Shown piece after piece: positions 34,008 to 44,559 of a stretch of 64,000 nucleotides of DNA. The notes under the pieces were generated by a model that was not told the origin of the DNA, did not search any database, and saw only the letters and a program-made list of their open reading frames with translations. Where the stretch lies: positions 7,378,001 to 7,442,000 of the forward strand of contig OY979719.1 of assembly GCA_963855995.1 (NCBI GenBank), read 5' to 3'. This DNA comes from Muricea muricata (taxonomy: Eukaryota; Cnidaria; Anthozoa; Malacalcyonacea; Plexauridae). Numbering within the stretch: position 1 is the first letter of the stretch; each line of letters opens with the position of its first letter. The position numbers and the translations under genes are program-made.

Positions 34008-34131
34008 TCAGCGATCATCCGAAAAAAATAGGGAACAGTGACGCGTTTTACGTCACAATCCGCCATGTTTTCGATTACACTTTTTTGACCAAAAATATTA
34101 AGGAGTGCAGTCTCCAGATATATAGTATAGC
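34008..34131 (-). repeat. Third copy of the P-arm subterminal block
   Basis: This matches 44,370-44,485 in the same orientation and 21,780-21,895 inverted, with shared GACGCGTTTTACGTCACAAT and CTCCAGATATATAGTATAGC. It sits directly next to the truncated end of the right arm, so the arm is bounded by direct copies of this block. It could be a rearrangement scar or the end of a deletion derivative. Confidence 0.65.
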
Positions 34132-34236
34132 TCATTGTGTACAACAGGTGTACAAAGCAATTAAAATTTTTAACAATATTGTTGATTAATAACTTATATA
34201 AAAAATTATGATATTTTTGAATTTTGTGATTACATG

Positions 34237-34412
34237 CAGTGGTGTAGTTAAGGGGTGGGTGGGGTGGGGGGGGGGGGGGGCGAGGCAACCCCAATTGTGT
34301 TCAAGACCATTCGAAAAGTCTAAATCTGTGTAGAAGTGGGGGGGGACCCCCTAGAATACCTTCGCCGCTTGCTACTTGCCTCCCCAAAACAATGACCCTG
34401 GCTACACCACTG
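34237..34412. mobile_element. hAT-type MITE, right-arm copy
   Basis: Inverted counterpart of the MITE at 24,273-24,445, with the same 8-bp duplication (ATTACATG on this strand, 34,229-34,236 and 34,413-34,420). Its presence in both arms shows that they descend from one copy. Confidence 0.8.
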
Positions 34413-34807
34413 ATTACATGTATATATAAATTGGCAGAATTCACTGTTATAAATTCATACATTTTGTTATATATAAAACACAATATTGGTGAATGTGTTG
34501 CTATTTATCCACTGCATCACTGATGGATAATGGGTACCTAGGTATTCAGAGGCTTCAATTTGCCAAAGCCAGCCTCTGGAAGGCACTACTCTCAAATTGC
34601 CTGGCTTGTGAGGTATGTTTCCTGCTAGCCAACTAGGAGCCCCCACACCAGGCACAAGAAACTGTAACACTGACTGGGTTAGTGTAAGGAAAAAATAAAT
34701 TAAAGAAACAAAAACCAACACCCCAGCCTGGCTAGATTTCTAAACCATGCATCAGGTTGCTGAAGTACTGGCATGCTGGTATGCTAGAAATCATACACTA
34801 ACCATAA

Positions 34808-37800
34808 TGCATGTATCAATGTTAAGCCCGAGGGGGGGGAGGCCGGGCATATGTGGGGGGTTTGACATGTGGTTGTGCTCCCACCCTGGGGCTTTTGCTT
34901 CTTAAATGCCGCCCCAGGGTGGGGGTTTTGAACCATATTAATTTTTACGGAATTTACGGTTAATTTCTACGGTATTTTACGGTACACACGGTGTTATATT
35001 TATACGTTCACGATATTCGTGTGCTTACCGCGTGATAGCGATATACACGTGACCATATTAGAGCACATGTCGAAGAATACGATTACGAACTTCAATTGAG
35101 TTTGCGTCTGCGAATTTTTAAAGGTAAGTTTTACATTCAATTTTTGATATAATCCCATTTAATCCATAGACTATTTAAACCATCGATATCAGAAAAGCAT
35201 AACTCTCAAGTGCAATTTTAAACAGTGCAAAACATGCCTGCTTATTTTATTTTAGAAATGCGTATATTTAAATTTTATATGCATGATTCAGTATAATTTA
35301 ATATGTAAATAATGAATTGTTTGAGTATTAAAGATCTTTGAAATATTTGCCGTTATATTTTAACTGGTTTTATATTACAGGAAATAGAAAACAATAATAG
35401 AACTTGCACATTTGAAAGCACATAAAGGGTACAATGAGAATTCAAATTTATGTTTGTATGTATAGGAATGATACCAGTTTGAGAATGCCGTTGTTAAAGG
35501 TGACTGATTGTGCACGGGCAAGTAGAATATGTGTTGTTGCAGCCACGGTGGATGAGCTGATTAAAAAAAGTCAGTGTTAAATTAGTAAAGTGACTAATAT
35601 TGTTTTCTGAATCTGAGACTGGCATGTTTACTATTTGAGCCAAGTGATGGTTCACAGTTTTGATATACACAGAATTATATAGGTGATTTTAAGAAACTGT
35701 GCTAACTGCAACCCCTATAAATTTTTTGGGGTCCCTTGGTAGGCATCAGTATTTATTTGTGTGGGATAGATAGGTTGTGTACTTGATTGGCCAATTAAGA
35801 TTTATTTATAAATATGTTAATTCAATGAAAGCTTTCTTTGTCCAGTACACCCCACTCTGCTCTCAACATTAATATACTCATTTGGTATATGTTGTTGTAG
35901 TACCAGTATCTTTCATATTAAGCCTTTCCCATCTAGGATAGGAAGGCAAGGAATATTAAACATGAGAGAGGGCTGAATAAGTCAATATTATGGAAATTTA
36001 TTTCTGGTTACAATTACTCTGGTAACTCAAAATATAGAAGCATAAAGGGATTGTTTATTTTTATGTTAATATTCCACTCTTGAAATGCATATAGTAGTCA
36101 TGCATGCCATTTGTTTTCTTCACAGCAAATGCAAAAGGTGCAGAAGGATGTATTGCAGTATTGGAGGAAGATGGAACATTGATAGACGATGATGATGTGG
36201 TAAAAGAACTAGACAAGAACACAGTGGTTATGATAGTAAATAGCCAAGATGCTTGGAAGTCTCCAGCTTGCAAAACACAAGGAGAGCAGAACATGGTGCA
36301 TGAAAGTAAAAACGCAGAAAAAGATGAAAATATGCGCTTGGAATTTAAAGGGGGGAACCTTCAGCTAAGAAAGCTAACAGCACTGGTAAATTTTGAACTC
36401 TTTCTTTCAATTATTTATAACTTTTTTTTGCATTACAAGTACATATGTTGCTTATTAAGTGTGAATATGCTTATCTTATTTTGCCACATTTTACTGTATA
36501 CTATTGTTAAAGATGCAGTTGTTGAGAATTAAACCTATGTGTTAAGTCAATAATTTTTATGTCTTGATAGGAAACTGCCCAGTATGAAGCAATGGAAAAG
36601 AATGATGTCATGGAAAAAGCTCAAATTTATGGGCGTAATTCAACCAAACCTCTCACAAAATACCAAATTGCTGTGAATGATGCTGCAGCAGCCATTGCCA
36701 AGGAGAACCCAATGGTAATTCTTAATAGAGGTATTGTATAATTTTCCCAGATAGTATAATAATATGTGACAATTGATTTGAAGTGAATAAATGGGTAATT
36801 TTATAGCTACAAAACAGATTCAGCACTAAATAGTAAACTTCTTGTTTAGGTAATTTGTTGGAAAAGGCGAAAGAAAAGGTCATTCAAGATGGGTATGCTT
36901 TTGTCAAGGGACAGTCAAGAAGCAAAATGGAAAGATCAAAAAGCCCAGCCAAGAAAAGAGCCAAATTATCATCAGAGGAAAGAGCTCGTGAGATTGATTC
37001 GTTACACGAAACTATAAAATTGTTGGAAAATCGTATAATGTTTAAAAACCAACAGCTACAGAAAGAAAAAGCCATGAACAATTATAAGAAGTGTGATGAA
37101 ATTAGTGAGAAAATATTGGAAGTCCAGAAGGAAAAGAAATCTGTTGACCGTCAGCTTACAGCTCTGGTGAAAAAAGAAAGCAAATCTCAATGGTATCTCT
37201 CTGGTAAATCTAAGAAGTCATCTTCAAAACCAAAAAATGTTCGCGACAACCAGTCCAAGCTGCCTGATTTGTTCAAGCAAGATTCAATGTCCAGCACAAG
37301 CACCTGCAGTACTGATGATACACTCATTATTTCTGATCCGGAGGATCTAGATTTTAAAACCCATGCAACCATGGAAGAAGATCTCCAGGAATTGGATCAG
37401 GATGCACCCAAGTCACCTGTCCTAATTTAGGAATCTCGTTCAACGGTAAACGACTGCGCTAAGGAATTGGTCCAAGGGACACCTCAGACAGAAGAAGAGC
37501 AGAATTTTTGTTAAAGGCCTCCCCCAACAGTTGCAAAAGAAGTGAAGAAGAAAAAGATTATGTTGATTTTAATTATGTGAAAACTTACACTGAACAAATA
37601 AAACGTCCTTTGTCCAAATTTAACCGTGTTAGTAATGATGTACATGTTTCTATTTTTGAAGGTCTTACTTTAATTGACTATATAGAAGCTCGGAGGTACG
37701 TCTGTTGCAAGCGACATGCCCAACCCTGCAGTTTGTGTTTTGCCATGCTTAAAGTTGCACAAAAGGTAATTGAAGATGGATACATGAAGTTGAAAGTTGC

Positions 37801-40800
37801 ATTCGAAATAGTAAGCCCAAACGTTACTTACATGGCTTTGCACGCCCGTAGAAAACTTTTACAAATGCCTCTTGCAACTTTGGGGATTGGTGAAAGGTCT
37901 AAAGGCAACTACTGTGTTTTTTTGGTAGAGAAGAATTCTAGTGTCCATTACAATATTTTCAAGTCATTACTTAATAATTTGGTGACTTGCAAACAAAAGG
38001 AAAAACCAGTTCTAAGTAGAGAAACCGTGAACAAGCTTTTAAAACTTGCAGAATCAGAGGGTGAAAAGCAACGCTTGAAATTTGCTATCGTTGGGGCAGC
38101 CGGCTTGTCTAGCACCAAAGCAAAATCTATTTACGGTTTTGACGATATGGCAGCCAAGACCAAAGAGGTCAAAGATGCTCTAGAGGAGGCTACAGCAATT
38201 CGCGAAGTTATTGAGAACATAGCAGAGAGTAAGGATCGTGCACTTCTTAATTTGTTTGGCATTTATGATTCAGACAGCTCGGAAGGTTCCGATAATAGTG
38301 AAACGGACAGTGAACAGGAAGATACAGATGTAACTGTGGGTAATGACGACAAGGTCGACAGTGCTACCGATGTAACTGGGCGTAATCTTCGTGAGGATAG
38401 TGCTAGGAACGTAACTGAAGACCAAGAGTTTTATACTAAGAAGCTGACCATCAACGATGATCAGCTTCTTAGTATACTGTATCAATGCGAACTTAACTGG
38501 TTGGAATTTGTTCGTGTCACAGGCGAAATGCAAAGAAGTCTACCCGCTTCAAATTCTGTCGAAAGTATGCTAAATGCTTTTGCAGCGAGATTACCTAGTT
38601 TTAATTTGAAAGAATGCGAATTGTATGTTATCGAGCAGTCTCGCCAAGTATATAACCTTACAAAACAGCTGAATGAAAAAGAAGATGACATTGACAATGG
38701 AATAATTTTGTCTGAATCTGACTGCGAAGACCTGCACGAACTTTCAACTATTAAAATCCTCTGGACGACAAAGGAAAAGAAGTACTGAGAAGGAAGAGAG
38801 CTTTTATAAAACGAAAGGCTAACAGGGAGATTAAAAAAAGGATTGCAGAGAGACGTTTCCTTCAAAGGCGACGAAGCAAAAAAGTAAAAAGGCTAGAAGA
38901 TGAATGTCCTGACATCGGAACAACGATAGAAGAATTTGTCAGAAAGAGGGGCGTGGGTGCAGATGCATGGCGGAGGACAGGAGTGTTAACATTCGACGGG
39001 AATAGAAAGCTAGGGAAAAAAGTAACATTTCGTACCATTCAAGCACATTTGGAAGCAAAATACCATAGGAAAATCAGCTATGGAACTGTTGTTCAGTTGT
39101 GTATACCTAGGCCGGAACAAACGTCGTAAATCAGCAGCGAGGTACAAGGGACTAGCTGAGGTTACGCAACGTCGTGCAAGGAAAGGATTCACCTTAAAAT
39201 ATAACCCGGACAGTCACTGGAGTGCTGCTCTTTACAGAGGCTTAGATTATGTTCAATACAAAGATGGTACACACATAATGAACGTGGGGCGTGATGATCA
39301 AGCCGGTTTTCGACTAGACACCTTATCGACGAATAAGCAATTTGGAACGCTAACATTGAAGGATCACGTATCTACAACAACCAGAACCGACTACATGAAT
39401 CCGTACCCCTCTGTTTTACAAACAACGAGCTACAACTTCCCTTCAACTGAAACAACAAATGAAATATGTGGTGGAGTTGTAAAGGCAAAGAAATTATTCA
39501 ATAAAAACCCCGCACAACATTATGCTGATATGCTAATGTTAGAAAAACACGAGGACATCAAGCAAGCATTTTTAAATCCTCGCACTGGCAAACAGAAGGA
39601 TATAGAGTGTATTAGGGTTGACGGTGGCGGTGATGAGGGTCCTGTGCACGAGGAGGTACAGTATTGGTGGACCAAAAGACATCTGGTAAAACAAACTAAA
39701 GCAATGATGGTGTCCACGCGAAGCAGTGGTTCAAGTTACAAAAACAGAGTGGAACTTCAAAATGGGTGCATTTCTTTGGGTCATGCTAATCTCTTCATTC
39801 CCTCGACATTAAACGGGTCGTGTATAATTTCAGGCAAGGTGAACGATGAAATGTTATGTAAAAATCTAGATTCTGCTATTGACGTTTACCTTTCTCGAGT
39901 AGACAAATCACCTTGTGCCAAAACCGTTATTCATCTTACAAAGGGAGCAAATAGCGACGATGAGCAGAAAGAGAGAGAAATTGTTATTAAATTCTTAAAA
40001 GGAAAAGCTGAAGACAAGAAACAAGCGAAGTTACAATATCCTGATTTATACAAAAATATTGAGAGCATATGGCAATTAAGACAGAGACATATGGTTAAGG
40101 GCTTGCCTGTTCAGTATGTGTTTTACCTAAGGTGTTGTTACAGTCCACAGTGTATCCATCCATTGTGCCGAAGTGGTGTGTCTGTTGATGAGTTTTGGTA
40201 TCCAGATGGACCCTCCCTAGATTTTTTCCCTTCACCCACGCCTGATCCAGAACGCCTGTTTGGCAACCTCAATTGTGAAGATTGTGATGGGTTTTGTGCA
40301 GGTCACTATTTAAAACCAGACAAGCTTGTGAGTTCCATTACCATTCCATCTAAAGCAATACCCCCTTCACAAGTGCTCTCAAAAGTATTCAAAGAAAACA
40401 ATGGTTTCCCCGATGAAGATGTAATAGCTGCAACTGCAAGCAATGTTTTACTTAAACCTGAAGAAGTACGAATGTGGTTTAAACACCTAGAAATCGTGCA
40501 AAATAACAGGAAGAAAGGAGCGAAGAAAGCTGCCGCTACAAGAAAGGCAAAACATCAAGGTGGGACTACAGACAAACAGCCACTGAGAGATTCAGATGGT
40601 GATGAACTGTGCAATACATGTGGCGAATTTAATCCTCCTGAGCTGCAAGATATTTACGATGACGACTTTGCCTGGATAGCTTGCAGTAACTGTTCATTCT
40701 GGTTCCACCAAATCTGTGCTGGTTTACAACATATTCCTATATATTGGTTATGTGACACTTGCAAAAGTGCATAGATAGATACCACTATTGTTGATATTTA

Positions 40801-41135
40801 TATTTAATTTTGTTAATTGTTGGGAACAAGGAGGCATGTAGTTAAATACCTTAAATACATTAAATTAAAAATTGTGTTGTATTGATTAGCATTTAAAATA
40901 GTTTGTGCCCAGACAAACGTGTTCTAAACTGTTGATCACTATTACCCAAAGTGTGCCATTCCTGGTTATACTAGGTGTGCAAGTTCCATACCTCCCGGGG
41001 GTGGAGATATTTTCCTTTATTTGATTGCCATTTTATGCCCCACTGTCAGGCATTTGAACATTTCTGATGCTAAAATTTCAAATCCCCCACATATGCCCGG
41101 CCTCCCCCCCCTCGGGCTTAACATTGATACATGCA
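34808..41135 (+). mobile_element. 6.3-kb DNA transposon with CIDE-N/PHD gene, family unassigned
   Basis: Terminal inverted repeats of about 55 bp begin TGCATGTATCAATGTTAAGC and include GGCCGGGCATATGTGGGGG. A 3-bp TAA duplication (34,805-34,807 and 41,136-41,138) is confirmed by the empty site in the left arm near 23,868 (AACCATAACAAGTG). The element carries one + strand gene spanning 35,485-40,774. A 3-bp T-A-A duplication could fit Harbinger, CMC or Academ-like groups, but the protein does not look like any of these that I know. Confidence 0.8.
35485..40774 (+). pseudogene. CIDE-N, DDE-like, homeodomain-like and PHD transposase gene with lesions
   Basis: Exons 35,485-35,569, 36,126-36,385, 36,571-36,730 and 36,850 onward join in frame. 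The first two make a CIDE-N-like domain (MPLLKVTDCARASRICVVAA, then GCIAVLEEDGTLIDDDDVV and NTVVMIV), known from the DFF/CIDE apoptosis nucleases. A Lys-rich coiled coil follows (about 36,990-37,190). The C-terminal half has a DDE-like core (CIRVDGGGDEGPVHEEVQYW, NRVELQNG, NLFIPSTLNGS), a Cys-rich patch (CCYSPQCIHPLCRSG), a homeodomain-like helix region (LKPEEVRMWFKHL with NNRKKG) and a PHD finger (CNTCGEF, CSNCSFWFHQICAG, CDTC). Lesions: frameshift near 37,421, stop at 37,460-37,462, frameshifts near 38,757 and 39,112. This copy is therefore probably dead. The catalytic assignment is inference. Confidence 0.65.
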
Positions 41136-41429
41136 TAACAAGTGATCTCCAGGTTATAAGTTGTATTGTCAGTACTGACATCACATTCAATAATATATCA
41201 TATGTACACATATACTTTAAGAGAGAGGAATAGCAACTCAAAATATGCTCAAATTCCAACCCAAATTCCAATCATAAGTAACCTGGCAGGTACTTTTCAT
41301 TGGGAAGATTATTGTATATAACTCCATTAGTTTTGTATATAAAAAACATGTAAAAATGCAAAATAATGTAAAACACTTCAAGCTAATCTATGTTGGTATA
41401 CGCATAATGTTTGGGTGAAAAATACTGAC

Positions 41430-44239
41430 CTGAGAATGCACTTCAAATATTGTTGGTATCGCTTGCTCGCTATGAAGTTCAGGATTTTCAAATATCAGGG
41501 GCGGATCTAGCTTGAGATCTGACCGTGTCTTGTGAAGGACATTGTATTTCAGGGGGAGCAGCGGAACGCTCTCCCCCTACCGCCAAAAAAATTGAAAATT
41601 AAATCGGCTTGGAAAAATTTTAAAAATTGAAAAATTAAATATCAAAAATAAATATTGAAATTTGAAAATTAGAACAGGCTTTTTCACAAAAAAGAAATAA
41701 AAAGCACCAATAATTTGACACATCTATAAATATACATATGTACATTTGACACATTTATAAATACACATAAATATTATCATGACAGTATTTATCATGACAG
41801 TCTGACAGACACTTATTGTGTAGTGTACATGTATCATTTAACAAATTAAGTTAAAGTATTGCAGTACTTTCTTTCAGGGCCAAAGTTAGATTGTTAATTA
41901 GGGGGGATGGGGATTCATATACCAGTACTTGTTTTTTGGCTGACAAATTTCTTTTAAAGTCTAACACATTTCAAAAGAAATTAGTCAGACAGAAACTGAA
42001 TATAGGAATATTTACCCATCTAATTAACACCCTGGCTTCACCCCTGACTTTATCATTCCACTCTGTGCTACAAACACATCATAGAAAGAGCAGTGAATCT
42101 TTGAGGATTATTTGATGTGTACCTAGCCTCATTTGGTCAATTATGTTAAAGCATCAAATTATGCCCTATAACAAGATGTAACAAGATGTGCCCTACATTT
42201 TCCACTGTCTAATACCAGAAGATGCTATGCCAGTGATGAAGTGCTTGTGGTGTTTAATTAACTGGTAATCTGCCTGCTTGCCTAGTCTATACACAAAGCA
42301 GATTATCAGCTTTCGATCAAAGCAGTCTATATGAGCTGTCACAAGCTGAGCATCTATGTCTGCAAGCTGGCTTAAATCTGCAATGGCTGTGAGTTTTATT
42401 TAGCAGCAGGGCCAGGAGAGGGGGGGGGGGGCGGTGCTGCCACTGAAAAATTTTGAAATCTAGGCCAGGGTCCCACAAATAGTTATAAATATCAATACAT
42501 GAAACAACATTGAGTAACATTTATATCACCAAAATATTTCATATTGTTCAAAGCATTGAAGTATAATCATGCTACAACGATTGTTGTCAAATCACACAAC
42601 TAGGGATCCAGGTGACAATAAATGTAGAATTGCTTTCTATTAACTACATAAACCATCATTTACTTTACATTGTAGGTCATAGATTACAATGTAGCACACA
42701 GTAACACAGGCCATATTTAAAAAAATATGTTATATTACCAAGTGTTTTTAGTATAGGATCACGGATTTATATGAACACAAAGTTACACAATCAGCACTTG
42801 TCTGCCACTCGATCAGCACTTTGGTATTGACAGTATTAAAATTTACATAACATTAACGATTTGCATATTAGCAAATTTCATGACTCTTACCTTTCCAGGA
42901 TCTATCATTCTGCCTCGCATATTTACGGTTTAATCCATCAGCAAAACGGGATCGCAGTTATACTTTTCGAAGACCTAATACAATACCCGAATTAGAACAA
43001 GAACTTTCCGAAGTGTTCACGATTATAACTGTTTCTTGATCATTGCGCAATAAAAACATGGCCACCGTGTCTCACCGTGTCGCACGTCACAAAATCTGGC
43101 CTTCTGATTGGTTGGATACCTTCCACCGTGTCTCAAAGTTACTATATTTAGTAACAAAAAACCGCGGACCGTGTCAAAATCGTGTCTGAAAATCGCAGTC
43201 ACATGCTACGATCATTTTCCGAACATGATTAACAACTTCGAGAAGCATTCGGTTATACTTCGTGGAAAACTATAAATATCATGAATTGCGGGGTTTTCCC
43301 ATCGTTAGAACATATTAAATATTTAGTCCTCTTAAGAAATAGACTTTGAGATCTTTGCGTCAGTTTTTTTTTGTTCTTTGCTGAGCTTTTGTTAAAATGT
43401 TGGTATTGGAGACTATATTTGAAGCGTAACAAACTAAGTGTGTAAATACTGACATTTATACTGATTTCTTTGTCTCGATGGACAAGCATATTAATATCTC
43501 AAAAATCTGACGGTGTCTCAAGCCACGCTTGATACCCCCTAGATCCGCCCCTGAATATCGTTGGCACAGCATTTGATTTCAATACTGCTTTCTCGCCATG
43601 CAGCCCACAATAGTCAAACATTTCAGCACTGAAATGCTCCGAACAAACTCGGCTGTCTTGCACAGGAACAATTTCTACTGGTGAACAGCTGTTTATTCCT
43701 TGAACCCATTTCCCGTGCAGTTCTGGATTTTTTATTTTATCTGGAAAACTGTAATTGGATCAAAAAACAATTGTCTGTAAATTTTATAAAGCATGTCGAC
43801 GTCGTGTGTATGAAATCGGCTTCCGGTTGAGAAGCACTGTAAATCATTAACTAAACTTTCGCGAAAACAGCTCAGCTTTTGAAAGTGTCACAGCCAAAGG
43901 CAAGCTGTAAGTTTTTTGCATTATAACAAGTAAATTTCGCTTGTATTTTTCGGGCCTGTTCCTAATAATTTCAAACTTAAAAGCAAAAACAAGCTTGTAT
44001 ACAATCACGAAAAACAAACATTGCCTTACCACATATTCAGCTGAAAAAATACAGCAAAAGTTTTGATCTCGTCAAAACATGGCGAGATGCAAAACAACTG
44101 AGTGACGAACATTTCGCGTATAAAAGAAATGCGTATAACTAGGCACAAATTAAATATTGAGGAAAACTTACCGGTGAAAAGATATTCCTTTTCTCTTTCG
44201 AGAGTTCTTGCACCACAAAACGGAACAAGGACGAGGCAT
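41430..44239 (-). pseudogene. THAP exons 1-2 of the right-arm transposase copy
   Basis: Exon 1 (44,172-44,239) and exon 2 (43,554-43,748 plus 41,430-41,495) match the intact gene closely, with the same start and splice sites. Exon 2 is split by a 2.1-kb insertion, and exon 3 is absent because the arm ends about 30 bp before it. At most a THAP zinc finger without catalytic core could be made, and only if the insertion were removed from the RNA. Confidence 0.8.
41496..43553. mobile_element. Non-autonomous element with CAGGGGCGGATC ends
   Basis: It starts CAGGGGCGGATCTAG and ends with the exact inverse, inside exon 2 of the right-arm THAP copy. AATAT is repeated on both sides (41,491-41,495 and 43,554-43,558) and occurs once in the intact exon, a 5-bp duplication. 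CAG-type ends suggest hAT, but hAT makes 8-bp duplications. The 2,058-bp interior has no recognisable coding region and contains a G-run with a nested CAGGG-like patch near 42,404-42,470. Confidence 0.7.
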
Positions 44240-44559
44240 GTCTTATTAAAACAAAGTCAATCGCAGTTTAAAAAATTTCAACAAGGAGCAGAAAATTTTG
44301 TTGAAAATTTAGGCAATGATCCAGGGGGAACAGGGGGGGAGGAAAACTTTGGACTGTTTTTCTGGCCTGCGATCATCCGAAAAAAATAGGGACCAGTGAC
44401 GCGTTTTACGTCACAATCCGCCATGTTTTCGATTACACTTTTTGGACAGGAATGCGATCTCCAGATATATAGTATAGCTCAGTGGTACAATGACTTTCAT
44501 GAATGGCGCTTGCGGCTCGCGACAAATTTTACGCGCACTTTTTGGGCTGCTATGTCAAA

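Larger units (their letters stand above)
34160..44558 (-). repeat. Right arm of the 23-kb inverted repeat, interrupted
   Basis: Read on the minus strand from 44,558 (ending GGGCTGCTATG on the plus strand), this follows the left arm through exon 1, exon 2 and intron 2, then breaks at about 34,160, about 30 bp before exon 3 would begin. Two private insertions account for the extra length: a 6.3-kb transposon (34,808-41,135) and a 2.1-kb element (41,496-43,553). Without them the arm is about 2.0 kb, the same as the left arm. Confidence 0.7.
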
